Shown here in pieces: positions 1 to 10,388 of a DNA stretch of 64,000 nt; the first letter of the stretch is position 1; every line of letters begins with the position of its first letter. Under the pieces are notes generated by a model. The model did not search any database. It was not told the origin of the DNA and saw nothing but the letters and a program-made list of their open reading frames with translations. This DNA is from Tigriopus japonicus (Eukaryota > Arthropoda > Copepoda > Harpacticoida > Harpacticidae): contig JAAGOF010000128.1 of assembly GCA_010645155.1 (NCBI GenBank), positions 129,437-193,436 of the forward strand. Reading direction: 5' to 3'. The translations under genes and the position numbers were made by a program.

Positions 1-126
1 TTCGACTTTAACTATTTGCTTCCTTTCGCTTATGAAACTATCAATCCAAGTCAGGACCTTACCCTGGACCCCTAACTCTTTGAGTTGATCGAGCAAAAGA
101 CGATGATCTACCTTATCGAAGGCCTT
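1..126 (-). pseudogene. LINE reverse transcriptase fragment
   Basis: Read on the minus strand, this edge fragment is open and encodes a non-LTR reverse transcriptase segment with KAFDKVDHRLLL, followed by a helix ending SFISERKQIVKVE. The KAFDxVxH block is conserved in Jockey/CR1-type LINE reverse transcriptases. The fragment runs off the left edge, and its upstream side stops being recognisable near position 126. It is on the opposite strand from the LINE pieces at 1.0-5.0 kb, so it is a separate insertion. Confidence 0.75.
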
Positions 127-633
127 GGTTTGAAATTGTCTTTTTGCAATTTCTATTGACAGTTCTATGAAAACAATTGTAAAGCATGAAAATCTATTTC
201 GCTCTTATTTGTGTTTTACTGAATATCCATTGCTTAATGGAAAGGACACCATTTGTGCTAAAATGACCGAACAAGTGTGCCACTTTTGAAATTTGTAAAT
301 TTGTTGATATTGCCACCAGTGCCTCAGCTTTGGTTAATTTTAGACTCCTTTTCGGGCCGCATGTCAACGCAGATAATATTTATTTTTAGAGTTTACCAAA
401 ATCGAGTAAATTAATATAAATTTGAGAAATCTTAGGCCAAGGTCATTGGAAGCCTGAATTTTGTTCATGCCAGGAAGAAAATGTAAAAGAAATATATTTT
501 GTTGCATTTTTTCACTTATGGAGTCGCCTAAAAGCTCGAGAACAAGTGTAAACACATGCGTCTTTGCCGCGTATTTGAAATTAAATTATCACTCGTTAGC
601 TGTTGGAACTATTGTGCTGAAATTTGTAATGAG
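127..633. other. Non-coding stretch, nothing recognised
   Basis: The sequence is AT-rich. The short open frames at 364-673 have no recognisable motif and no splice context. The last eight bases (626-633, GTAATGAG) are the left target-site duplication of the adjacent hAT-like element. Confidence 0.5.
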
Positions 634-1039
634 TAGGGACGGGAGGTTTAGACGAATAAAACTGTCTAAATAGACGAAAAAACGAATAGAATTGCCCGAT
701 TAGACGAGAAAAGACAAGTAAAAGGCTTCATTAGACGAAAAAAGACGAAAAAACTGACAAATTTGACAAAAAGATGAAAAAACCTAACTTACACGACAAA
801 AAAGACTCATGAATTGCCGGTAAAGAGGATAAAAAGAGGATTAAAACTGCTGCCCATGAAGTAGACAAAAAGGGGGGCAACTACCCCCTTGTGCAAAACG
901 GCAAAATCTACAAAATTAACAAACGGAAAAGTGCCAAATGATCAAGAAATGGTCAATGGTCAACCGCCACAATGTTTCAATAGAGCAATATTTAGAAACA
1001 GGTTTGCTGACACATTAATTGTTCGCATAGTCAGATAGC

Positions 1040-1523
1040 CTTTCAATCCTATAATATAATTGAGGGACCGCAGCATAATGAATGCGTTGATGTTGTTTAT
1101 TTGGACTTTGCGAAAGCTTTTGACTAGGTAGATCACAATCTACTGTTTCATTCTTTGTCTAAATCAGGAATCAAGGGAAAGTTGCATGCTTGGTTAAAAA
1201 ACTTTTTATCAACCGCACCAAAACGGTAAAAATTGAAGGAAGTTTCGGAGGCACTCAAAATGTTTTGTCTGGAGTGCCACAAGGTACTATATTAGGGCTT
1301 ATATTATTTGTGCTCTTTATTGCGCCATTACAACGTCTCTCTTTCCAGTCTTCAATCTCATCTTATGCAGACGACACCAAGCTGGTGTTTGGTAGAAACT
1401 CTAAAAATTCTGATGAACTTCAAAGTGATTTAGATAGAATATACCAATGGGTATCTGAAAATAACATGGAGCTTAATGGAGAGAAATTTAGGACAATGAC
1501 TTTCAATCCTTCAGGATTAAACC
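1040..1523 (+). pseudogene. LINE reverse transcriptase, first part (interrupted)
   Basis: The plus-strand translation shows VVYLDFAKAFD, then an in-frame TAG where KVDH would continue, then VDHNLLFHSL. A one-base shift near 1190-1205 moves the frame. After it the open frame contains LSGVPQGTILGLILFVLF and the catalytic YADDTKLV block, the conserved palm motifs of a Jockey/CR1-type reverse transcriptase. The frame breaks at 1524 at an insertion and resumes at 3783. The stop codon and frameshift show it is a dead copy. Confidence 0.85.
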
Positions 1524-2105
1524 CAGACCTGTTCAATTATCTTATTTAGATAAAAGATAAAGATAAAAGATAGTTTATCTTTTATCTTTATCTAGATACT
1601 TTTTTCGGGAAAGTATCTTAAAGTATCTTTATCTAGAAACTTTTTTCGGGAAAGTATCTTAAACTATCTTTATCTAGATACTTTTTTCGGAAAACTATCT
1701 TGAAATATCTTTATCTAGATACTTTTTTTGGAAAACTATCTTGAACTATCTTTATCTAGATAATGTGTTCTCTCAATCTTTTGTGTTAAAGCATTCATTA
1801 TGCATTGTTTAGTATGCATTATGCATTTTCCCAAAAAGTGTCTACATAAGATAATTCTAGATACTTTTCTTCATAATGCATCATGTCAAATTACGTGTGC
1901 ATTATGCACATTGAAAGTGGATACATTATGCATGTTGAGACTTGAGAGTGGACACATCATGCACATTGAGTGAGGAATCTGAGGATGCATTCATTATCCA
2001 CTTTGAAGAAGAGTGCATAATGGATCCACTCTCAATGTGAATAATGCGTCCACCCTCAAGTCTTAACAGTATAATGCATCCACTTCAATGTGCTTAATGC
2101 ACAAA

Positions 2106-3160
2106 CAGACCTGTTCAAGATACTTTGAAAAAGTATCTAGATAAGATAGTATTTTCCGCAAAGTATCTAGATAAAGATAGTTTAAGATACTTTCCTGAAA
2201 AAGTATCTAGATAAAGATACTTAAGATACTTTCCCGAAAAAAGATTCTAGATAAAGATACTTTCAGATACTTTCCCGAAAAAAGTATCTAGATTAAGATA
2301 CTTTAAGATACTGTCCCGAAAAAAGTATCTAGATAAAGATACTTTAAGATACTTTCCCGAAAACCTATCTAGCCAAGATACTTCAAGATACTTTTCACAA
2401 AACGTATTCATATAAGATACTTCTAGATGCTTTTCTTCATTATGCATGTCAAAAATATTTGTGCATTATGCACATTGAAAGTGGATGCATTATACATGTT
2501 AAGATTTGAGAGTGCACACATTATGCACATTGAGAGTGAATGCCTTATGCACCCTTCTTCAAAGTGGATAATGAATGCATCCTCAGATTCCTCACTCAAT
2601 GTGCATGATGTGTCCACTCTCAAGTCTCAACATGCATAATGTATCCACTTTCAATGTGCATAATGCACAAGTAATTTGACATTATGCATTATGAAGAAAA
2701 GTATCTAGAAGTATCTTATCTAGATACTTTTTGGGAAAATGCATAATGCATACTAAACATTGCATAATGGATGCTTTAACACAAAAGATTGAGAGAACAC
2801 ATTAGCTGGTATGTTTAGCGTGCACTAAGGTGTGCTAGTAGCATTGACTTCAAGTCAACCTTTATCACTATTTGACCTTAACTTAAGGTTTGATCAATGA
2901 GAAGCATAACTGGAAGCATGCAAAGAGGGAAGTTCTCCGGCGTCGTTGAAGCATTCCCATTCGAACACTTCAACGCCGATCGAACCAACTCCAAGTAAAA
3001 AGGTATCTAGATAAAGATAGTTTAAGATACTTTCCCGAAAAAAGTATCTAGATAAAGATAGTTTAAGATACTTTCCCGAAAAAAGTATCTAGAAAAAGAT
3101 AAAAGATAAACTGTCTTTTATCTTTATATTTTATCTAGATAAGATAATTGAACAGGTCTG
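2106..3160. mobile_element. hAT-like element, TATCTAGATA family, nested copy
   Basis: A second complete copy of the same family lies inside the outer one, in opposite orientation. It starts CAGACCTGTTCAAGATAC and ends GATAATTGAACAGGTCTG. It is flanked by TGCACAAA on both sides (2098-2105 and 3161-3168), a perfect 8-bp duplication of outer-element sequence. The opposite orientation makes 1524-3160 a long imperfect palindrome, for example 1762-2012 against 2562-2806. A unique interior of about 190 bp at 2807-2995 has no recognisable function. Confidence 0.9.
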
Positions 3161-3483
3161 TGCACAAATAATTTGACATTATGCATAATGAAGAAAAGTA
3201 TCTAGAAGTAACTTATATGGATACGTTTTGTGAAAAGTATCTTGAAGTATCTTAGCTTGATAGTTTTTCGGGAAAGTATCTTAAAGTATCTTTATCTAGA
3301 TACTTTTTTCGGTACAGTATCTTAATATATCTTTATCTAGATACTTTGCGGAAAATACTATCTTATCTAGATACTTTGCGGAAAATACTATCTTATCTAG
3401 ATACTTTGCGGAAAATACTATCTTATCTAGATACTTTGCGGAAAATACTATCTTATCTAGATACTTTTTCAAAGTATCTTGAA

Positions 3484-3758
3484 CATAGGCGTAGGAGGCA
3501 GGGGGGCAGGGGGGGCAACTGCCCCCCCTGGCCTCCGGAGACTGCTAAAATTCGGGCAAATGAGTTGAGATATTTGGGCATTCGGGGAGGGGAAAATGAT
3601 ATTACTTATATTGATAACACTGTTGTTGACGTATTTGGCAGGCGAAAGGGAAGGGACAAAATGTTCTTCTGACTTATCAGCAAAGCTATCAAATGTTTGT
3701 GAAATTCGGGCAAATTTGGTGTTGCCCCCCCAAATAAACCACACCTCCTACGTCTATG
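3484..3758. mobile_element. hAT-like MITE (CATAGGCGTAGGAGG termini)
   Basis: This 275-bp element starts CATAGGCGTAGGAGG and ends CCTCCTACGTCTATG, 15-bp inverted repeats with one mismatch. It is flanked by ATCTTGAA on both sides (3476-3483 and 3759-3766), a perfect 8-bp target duplication that fits the hAT target pattern nTnnnnAn. G-runs follow the left end and C-runs precede the right end. It landed 8 bp inside the right terminal repeat of the older element at 1524-3774. The open frames across it are not coding. Confidence 0.9.
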
Positions 3759-3782
3759 ATCTTGAACACGTCTGATTAAACC

Positions 3783-4157
3783 GTCCTACGTACATGGATA
3801 ATCGTCAATGCCCAATAACACTTGCACACTCTATTAAAGACCTGAGCGTGATAATAGAAGATAAAGGAAAGTTTGAAGACCATGTTCAGGTCAAAGTGAC
3901 CAAAGAATTTCAGACGTGCGGATGGATATATCGAACATTTCATTCTAGGGATCTTTTTACTATGAAGACTCTGTATAAATCTATTGTCCAGCCACATCTT
4001 GAATATCCTTCCCCCATTTGGGCTCCAACAACTGCGGCTGGACTTAATAAGATAGAGAGGGTGCAGCGTTGTTTTACGCGTCGTATTGCCGGTATGACAC
4101 GCCTAAATTATTGGGCAAGGCTCCAAATTCTCGAAATGTATATACGGAGTCGAGGTA
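3783..4157 (+). pseudogene. LINE reverse transcriptase, second part
   Basis: The frame resumes exactly where it broke at 1523. It shows SIKDLSVIIEDKGKFEDH, then GWIYRTFHSRDLFTMKTL, YKSIVQPHLEYPSPIWAP and NKIERVQRCFTRRIAGM. These are the thumb and C-terminal blocks of Jockey/CR1-type LINE polymerases. After RLQILEMY at about 4140 the homology stops at a further insertion of unknown type, and the 3' end of the LINE resumes near 4570. Confidence 0.85.
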
Positions 4158-4569
4158 ATCCTGACATCTTTGGATATGAGTCTGTACTAAACCTATTAGT
4201 TTCGGTTTCCGTAGAGTGTTTCTACGAACTGATCAAAATTCGAAGTATTTGCCTCCCTTGGGCTTGTGCTTGTCCATCAATAAACTAGTTTCTGCGTTAA
4301 CCAAACTCGCGCTTTGGAGCAGCTTGTGGAAGCACTGTTTTGGGGGGGTTGAGCGAAATTGTTCTTCCACCCCCCCAAAAGTCTTTCTAGCAGTCTTGTT
4401 CTACAAAAGAGCTCGGGCAACTCACAAAACCCGTTTGTAGGCATTGAGGAGAGCGATGTTTCTTGTTTGACAGTGCCATTTTTACAATTAATGAGAGAAA
4501 AATGGAAGCACTGATTATGTTTCAAACTGCACCCAAAGATGTCAGTCACACCTCGCCTGTGTATTGTAC
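4158..4569. other. Unidentified insertion inside the LINE
   Basis: This roughly 410-bp block separates two collinear LINE segments, so it is probably an insertion. It contains a G-run/C-run inverted pair, TTTTGGGGGGG near 4340 and CCCCCCCAAAA near 4372, that could form a hairpin. I could not find terminal inverted repeats or a target duplication, and no coding sequence is evident. Confidence 0.4.
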
Positions 4570-4985
4570 AACCTAGGTACGACTGATACCTCATCTTATA
4601 CGTGTTCAAATGTCTTCATGATCTCTGCCCAAACCCAGGAATTGAATACACACTTAGTGATAGGAGAGGCATTACTTGCATCCCGCGACATAAGCATGCT
4701 TTGTCAGACAACATGCTCCTTGTCTAAAAACGTCTTCCGTTCTAAACAGAGCCCCCAATCTATATAATATTTTGCCAGAGCATCTCCGACGATTCTACAT
4801 ATTAGATGAACCCTTGTTAAGTTTTAAACGAGAATTGGATCAGTTTCCACAATCCATCCCCGATCAGCCATATGTCCAAGGTTGCCCAAGGGCGGCAAAC
4901 TCGAAAACATTAATTGACCAAATATTTTATAAGAAATGACGTTTTGTAAATTTACCCATGACTTACGGGGAAACCATTCCCTTGT
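4570..4985 (+). pseudogene. LINE ORF2 C-terminus and 3' end (degenerate)
   Basis: Read through frameshifts, the region resembles the end of the same LINE class as 50162-50590: a segment like LHDLCPNPGIEYTLSDRRG, a block around NILPEHLRRFYILDEPL, and an ending like ANSKTLIDQIFYKK. A short 3' tail with GGGGAAACCATTCCCTTGTA follows; the second copy has a similar tail after its stop codon. Stops and frameshifts make it a pseudogene. Confidence 0.6.
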
Positions 4986-5038
4986 ATCGGTTAAAAATCC
5001 GAGGATTGTTCAAAAAAAAAAATCCAATAGTCCAATAG

Positions 5039-5522
5039 CAGGGCTGCCAAATGGCGGTTTGGCCCGCCAGATTTTGGTGTATCTGGCGGTTTGAGACCTC
5101 GTCTGGCGGCGAGATTTTTTATTTGGCGGGACGGAAAAATCTGGCGGTATTCTGGCGGTTTACGTTGCAGTCTGGCGTTGGAAAATTTCTGTTTGGCGGG
5201 GAAGAACATTTTGACAAGTTTCTGGCGGTATTTAACTGAAAATCGTGAAATTTGGCGCATTTTCTTTGATATTGTAGCGTAGCGTTTTTGCGTTACAAAA
5301 AACGATGTGACCATTTTTTGGCCCATCTCTTTCGCTTTTCTCTTTTTTAAGTTAACTTTCCTGCAATTTCAGATAAACAACCAAAAGTAACGCTTATAAT
5401 AATCATAATTTATACATTCGGAGACAATACATACATTCAAAAATCTGGCGGCGAATTTCGATATCTGGCGTTTTTGACAGATTGATCTGGCGTTTTTGGT
5501 CTCCAATTACCTGGCAGCCCTG
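5039..5522. mobile_element. hAT-like MITE (CAGGGCTGCCA termini)
   Basis: This 484-bp element starts CAGGGCTGCCA and ends TGGCAGCCCTG, perfect 11-bp inverted repeats. It is flanked by TCCAATAG on both sides (5031-5038 and 5523-5530), a perfect 8-bp target duplication. Subterminal regions hold many copies of TCTGGCGG or TTTGGCGG, the sort of repeated motif hAT transposases bind. It has no transposase. It lies in the 3' part of the larger element at 634-5813. Confidence 0.9.
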
Positions 5523-5857
5523 TCCAATAGTACCTTTTCTTTCTGTGTGTGTCAGGAAACTCTACAAGTTAAAATACAAGTGTGGATCATATATTTTGCT
5601 CGTTCAATAACGCAACTGATAATCAAACTACTACTTTGGTCCAAGTTTTGGAGTTGAGCTTTTTAAAAAGTGTCTATTTGCTTTAAAATCTGAGAAAAAA
5701 AAAACAAAAAAAAAAACAAATTTTTGACTAATCAGACGAAAAAAGTTGAGTGAAATTGCCGGATTAGACGAAAAAAGACGAATAAGTTTATTCGTCTAAA
5801 GTTCCTGTCCCTAATAATGAGTATTCCTCTTTCATTGCTTAATCATTGCAAGAATAA

Positions 5858-6463
5858 ATGGTATCCATAGATGTTGAGACGTTCCCGCAGGAATGGAAAT
5901 TGCACGACATACCAGTGGCAATCCGCGCCGGAAGATCAAATTCTGAAAATGGCAAGTTTCTCGACTTAGCAAAAAGAAGTGTAAACAATATAAAAAAGGC
6001 CCTAGAGGCCAGTGATTATGACTACGAACCTGTGGGAAACAGGAAAGTCCAATCCCATCGGAATGACGTTTTTTAAAGCCAAGAATTCATTGAATAAGTT
6101 TAACAATCTGTCGAAAATCATCCTTACAAGCCTTTGAGGGCCATTAGCCAAGACTTGAGTGTGCGTGAGGCCACAATTGTGTCCTCATGCAGACATTACT
6201 GAAAAGTGGCCTCAGACACACTCAAATCTCGGCTAATGGCCCTTAAGGACTTGTCAGGGTGATTCTCGACAAATTGTTCAACTTGTTCAATAAATTCTTG
6301 GCTTTTTCCTGCGTCATTCCGACAGGATTGGACTTTGACGCTCCTACAGCTATGCAGTCATAACCAATGTCTTCTAGCGCCTTTTTCACATTTTTCACAC
6401 TTCTTTCTGGCAAGTCCAGAAAATCGGCAATTCAGAATTTGATCGTCCGGCGTGAATTGACAC
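5858..6463. mobile_element. Fold-back remnant of a Tc1/mariner-like transposon
   Basis: Two arms, about 5920-6185 and 6195-6463, are reverse complements of each other with some divergence. On the minus strand the right arm encodes FIEQVEQFVENHP followed by DKSLRAISRDLSVSEAT, a helix-turn-helix typical of the N-terminal region of Tc1/mariner transposases. Another frame upstream resembles SVKNVKKALEDIGYDC. The left arm carries the same segment on the plus strand with stops. Two truncated copies therefore lie head to head. No catalytic domain is present. Confidence 0.65.
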
Positions 6464-7619
6464 TGATATGGTATGATATTAATACTAATTTGGACTCCTA
6501 CTAAGGAGTCCAATCCTTGACACCCAGATTTTATCTATCTGGTGCTGTTCGCCATTCCCTCCTCACTTGGCTGATCTGAATCTGCTTTCATTTTTCAAGT
6601 CTTTACTTAAAGATCGAGATATCACTTGTTTAAAAATAATGCGTTTTTGTCAGTCAACTACTTAAATGTCTTGATTACATCTATTTCTTAAACATATCAT
6701 CAAGAAAATACATCATTAAATTGTAGTTGATATGCAAAGAAAATTGAATGGATCTTTGCGGGATTTTGTATTTTGTGAGCCTGCCTGTGGCTTCCTTTAG
6801 TACCATGTGAGATTGGAGGACATCGAGCCCTTCTGCACAGCTGAATCGAAACTTGAGAGTACAAAGCTGTTAAAATAGGAGGTGTCTTAATGGCTTTAAA
6901 CGATCTACCGAAATTGCTTCATATCATTGTGTTTTAAAATGTGCTAAAAGTAACTAATCAGGGCTTGAATTCTATTTGTAGCCCACTTTGAATTATCTGT
7001 CTGATTTTGGTTGACTCAAAGAACACTTAACTGATTCTAAATACTATTTATTGGCCACCTTCTCCTTTCATGAGACAACTCCAAGCCTGAAGAGGTCAGG
7101 TCCAAAATATTATTCACCTACAACTCACTTTATTGCCCTACAATCACTTTATGGCCCTATGAATAAATCATGTCTTTACAAATACATCTCAAACGCACAA
7201 TTACTTGTACATCTGAAGCCCCCATCTCATTGATGGGAAATATCCAATGAAGTAGTCATGGCGATTGCAGATTATTGTGACACGCCTCACATTGCTACAA
7301 GGGTGGCACCGGTTGTGGCCATGAAGTTTGGGGGTGGGGGGGTAGACCCAAAGTTATCTGAAATGAAACGGAAAGAGCAGCACCACCGCTAAGCCAATCA
7401 CAAAAATAAACATAGAAATTGGAAACCTCACCAGTACAAGCAGGGGGAGCTGGTTTGGGTTTTTGCCCGTGAACTATTTAACCGAATTCAAATAGATGTT
7501 CTGCATTGCATTTACATCTCAAAAGTGGTCTCAAAAGTTCTTGGAATTCAAAAATAACTTCCTGAGCTCAAAAGCACACCGTGGATGCTAAACGGCCCTT
7601 GCTGCCTGGAATGAAAATT
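6464..7619. other. Non-coding stretch, nothing recognised
   Basis: No coding exon or structural RNA is apparent. A G-rich run lies at about 7329-7342. The small frames have no motif or splice context. Confidence 0.4.
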
Positions 7620-8045
7620 GACGGACTGAGTTGGTAGCTTCAAGATTTATCATCTTTGCCCCCATTCAAGAGAATTAGTCACATTTTTTAGGAGCTGTGG
7701 TTTATATAACAAGGAATTAGTCTACCAATTTTTAGCTCAATCAAAGGACTGAGTCAAAAGTTATGCCTCTTTGAATTTCAGGCAAGCGTAGGCGGAAAAT
7801 AAACTCATCCTACCTCTTGTTGCAAGATCTTGCAACAAGAGCTAGCAAGACTTCGTTTTCTGCCTACGCTTGCCTGAATTTAAAAGGCGTATAACTTTTG
7901 ACTCTGTTGTTCGATTGAGCTGAAAATTGGTGTGGATTTTTTGTTACATAAACCACAGCTCGTGTAAAAAAATAAATTCTCTTGAATGGGGGCAAAGATG
8001 ATAAATTTTGAAGCTACCATCTCAGTCAAGGACAACCGTGGTCTA
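7620..8045. repeat. Palindromic MITE, copy A
   Basis: The left arm (about 7625-7800) and right arm (about 7855-8040) are imperfect reverse complements. Both include CATCTTTGCCCCCATTCAAG (or its complement) and the sequence around CAGGCAAGCGTAGGC. The centre is a perfect 24-bp palindrome made of CTTGTTGCAAGA and its complement near 7817-7840. The arm motif CGATTGAGCTGAAAATTG is shared with the elements at 18256-18557 and 25211-25514, so this is one dispersed family. Confidence 0.7.
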
Positions 8046-9323
8046 TGGCTCTGCTGAGTTGCTCGACCCATTTTGGTAAATGCAAGCCATTTATATTTTG
8101 GCTTGTATTCATAGAGTCAAGGTTCATGGAAACGATTGATATTTCACGTTAAAATACCTTGGTTTTAGTTGGGTTAATAATGAGCAAAAGTTACTTTCTG
8201 AGTAATTGAATAAGAAACTCTTAAGCAAGCATTGTGCTACTCTAAAAATAGGACTTAAGAGCAATCCAAAAACAATTATATATACATACTTGTTCATTTG
8301 ATTCCATGGGATCATGTCAAGATTTGAAAATATTTCCCATTAAGAGAAATGAAATAGTTTTTACTTTGTAGGAATATGTGATTTTATGCATCTTATTTTT
8401 TACCGAATAAACTGAGCACATTATCAATTAGAATAGTAGAAGATAGAGAGGATAGGGAGGATTGTGGAAAGCAGAGGTGTTTAAATAATAAGATTATTAT
8501 AACCATATGATAATACAATGGTTTTTTTTATATAATCAGGTAAATTTGTGTTTTGAGAATATGTAAAGGTTGAGATTCCATTGAGATTCCCGCCATTCTT
8601 GTTTAATTTATATGAATATCTGAATCGAATCTGAAATAAATCTGCCAACAGTTGTCATTTTTCAAAAGCATATAGCATATTTTTGTGAAATTTGAATACT
8701 TTAGACCAAATTCGCGAGTAAAAAGGGCAAATAAAGCCAGAAAGGGCAAAAAGGAAGAAAAATACTTAATGTTACCTAAAATCTTACCAAAACATTACCC
8801 GTCCCTAATGATGAGTATAAATTTGCATTCATAAAATTCTGCGTTTCGTTCTCCTCGGATCAAATTGATCCTAACTCCGTTTTTGCAAATTCCTTCTTTC
8901 TTGGTCTATGCATTAAGAATATAACGATCCTTTTGACTTTCTGGCCATGTTATTTTGTGTTTTTCAGGAAAGCCATCTTTGTCTTCAAAAAGCCATTCCA
9001 AGATATACAAAATGTGCTCGACCTTCTTTTCAAATATTGACACTATACTATGTAGTCTTCGAAACAACAATCGTAAACCCAGATAACCTAAAATTGGCTT
9101 CAAAACTCAATCAAACACCAACTTTACCGCTCAATATTACAAGACTGACTTGTAATCAAACTTGTGCTTAGTTACTCAGGCATCACTGATCTCCAAACAG
9201 CATGGCTTCTTTAGCCAAAGCAGACCACTACTAAAATACTACAAGGACTTGCGAACCCATCGACAACTCAAAGGCCATTTTCAATTGATCCTCTCAACTG
9301 TGATTCAAAGCTCGGCTTCAGTC
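8046..9323. other. Non-coding stretch upstream of COX17
   Basis: It is AT-rich with no recognisable exon. At about 8790-8815 the sequence ACCCGTCCCTAATGATGAG resembles the right end and target duplication of the hAT-like element ending at 5813, but no matching left end was seen. No clear TATA box is visible close to the COX17 start codon. Confidence 0.4.
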
Positions 9324-10105
9324 ATGGTCTTGGGATTGGGTGAGAAGAAGGCCGAAGAGTCTGCCACCGCAAATGCGGCTTCAGGCTCTTCATCAGGAGA
9401 GGTAATTTAGGAGTATTACGAAATCTGTGTTTTCTTTGTAAAGCCTGAGGACCAGTTTAAAACGGAGGGCTTTTAGAAAATTGTCAATATATTAGCCTTC
9501 GGTGATGGTGACATGCTTGCAGTATTTCACTCAAGAATAGCCCAGTTGATTTCTTGGGAAGGGTATTTTATGATTGAAGCTAGAAAAGAAGTCGAATAGA
9601 TTGAAATATTCAAAGTAATTTTATGCTAGGGAGGATTTGGAAGGAGTCGTGTTTCAAGTTTTATAAGGACATTACAAAACGGCCCACACCAAAAAATCTT
9701 GGGTAAATAATCCATTCGTTGATTCTAAATGAAATATATAAATACCTTTGTTTTGAGGTATGTTGACCTAACGCCACAATCTTAAAAAACTTTAGTAAGA
9801 CACCTTGTTGAGAGCTTGAAATGGCATTTTTGCTGGACAAAGCACCAAAATCCGTTATCATTCCGTTTACTAACCCTTACAACAAATAGACTAAAAGGCA
9901 TTTAATGTTTTTTCCTAGGTTCATTTTGCGGTTTGAAACTCTCAGCCTTAATTTATTACAGAAACCCAAATTGAAGCCTTGTTGTGCTTGTCCCGAAACC
10001 AAGAAGCTCCGTGACGCCTGTATCGTGGAAAACGGACAAGAGAACTGTCAAGCCCTAATTGAGGCTCACTTGAAATGTATGCGGGATTTGGGTTTTAACA
10101 TCTAA
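9324..10105 (+). CDS. COX17: Cytochrome c oxidase copper chaperone COX17
   Basis: COX17 carries Cu(I) in the mitochondrial intermembrane space and passes it to SCO1 and COX11 for cytochrome c oxidase assembly. There are two coding exons, 9324-9401 and 9962-10105, joined in phase 0 by a 560-nt GT-AG intron (donor GAG|GTAATT, acceptor TTACAG). The 73-residue product has an Ala/Ser-rich N-terminal tail, then [15 protein letters not shown] with the copper-binding CC-A-C cluster. A twin CX9C coiled-coil-helix fold follows ([11 protein letters not shown] and [11 protein letters not shown]). The length matches the family (about 63-70 residues). The start is the first ATG in frame with exon 2. The stop lies only 23 nt before the CHCHD7 ATG. 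Confidence 0.95.
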
Positions 10106-10128
10106 AATCTACTTTCCACTCGGTCATC

Positions 10129-10386
10129 ATGAGCACCGCATGGGACAATCCGTGCGATGTCGAGACAGAACTCTCAAGAAAGTGTCTCGAGGATGCCAGA
10201 TATGATAAAAGTAAATGCACATTGGCGTTCGAGAACTACAAGAAGTGCAAAGACTTCTGGATGTGGGTCAGAATTGAACGGGCGCGGAGGGGTATCAAAC
10301 CCGCACTGCCCTCCGCTCAAGATCGACCGGCCTTCAAAACCAGTTATCTAAAAACGGGCAAGATTCCTCACTCTCTGGGGGATTAG
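10129..10386 (+). CDS. CHCHD7: Twin CX9C protein CHCHD7 (COX23 homologue)
   Basis: This intronless 85-residue protein has two CX9C motifs (C-DVETELSRK-C and C-TLAFENYKK-C) followed by KDFWMWVRIERARRGIKP, as in the CHCHD7/Cox23 family. Family members are imported into the mitochondrial intermembrane space by the MIA40 disulfide relay and are linked to cytochrome c oxidase assembly. Human CHCHD7 is the same length. It begins 23 nt after the COX17 stop and ends 2 nt before the ETFBKMT ATG, all on the plus strand, with no room for a separate promoter or poly(A) site. Co-transcription with both neighbours is the simplest reading. The 23-nt gap contains no AG dinucleotide. Confidence 0.93.
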   Translation: MSTAWDNPCDVETELSRKCLEDARYDKSKCTLAFENYKKCKDFWMWVRIERARRGIKPALPSAQDRPAFKTSYLKTGKIPHSLGD

Positions 10387-10388
10387 CC

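Larger units (their letters stand above)
1524..3774. mobile_element. hAT-like element, TATCTAGATA family, outer copy
   Basis: Left end CAGACCTGTTCAATTATC and right end TATCTTGAACACGTCTG are inverted repeats; the right end has one substitution in CAGGTCTG. The flanks are ATTAAACC on both sides (1516-1523 and 3775-3782), a perfect 8-bp target duplication in the LINE reading frame. The arms consist of repeated blocks of about 40 bp built on AAAGTATCTAGATAAAGATA. Interior sequence rich in GTGCATTATGCACATTG follows at about 1760-2100. There is no coding capacity. Two later insertions lie inside: the same family at 2106-3160 and another hAT-like element at 3484-3758. Confidence 0.9.
634..5813. mobile_element. 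hAT-like element (TAGGGAC termini) holding nested insertions
   Basis: The left end begins TAGGGACGGGAGGTTTAGAC and the right end finishes GTCTAAAGTTCCTGTCCCTA, a clear terminal inverted repeat. It is flanked by GTAATGAG (626-633) and ATAATGAG (5814-5821), an 8-bp target duplication with one mismatch, as expected for hAT elements. Both ends carry subterminal repeats of the type TTAGACGAAAAAAGACGAA. No hAT transposase is visible, so this is a non-autonomous element. Its 5.2-kb span comes mostly from later insertions: the LINE at about 1.04-5.0 kb with its own nested elements, and a MITE at 5039-5522. A partial second copy starts at 30779 and shares interior sequence with 5530-5650. Confidence 0.8.

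Noticed and set aside
8790..8815. Right end of a third TAGGGAC hAT-like copy
   Set aside because: About 13 terminal bases match but no subterminal AGACGAA repeats or left end are present.
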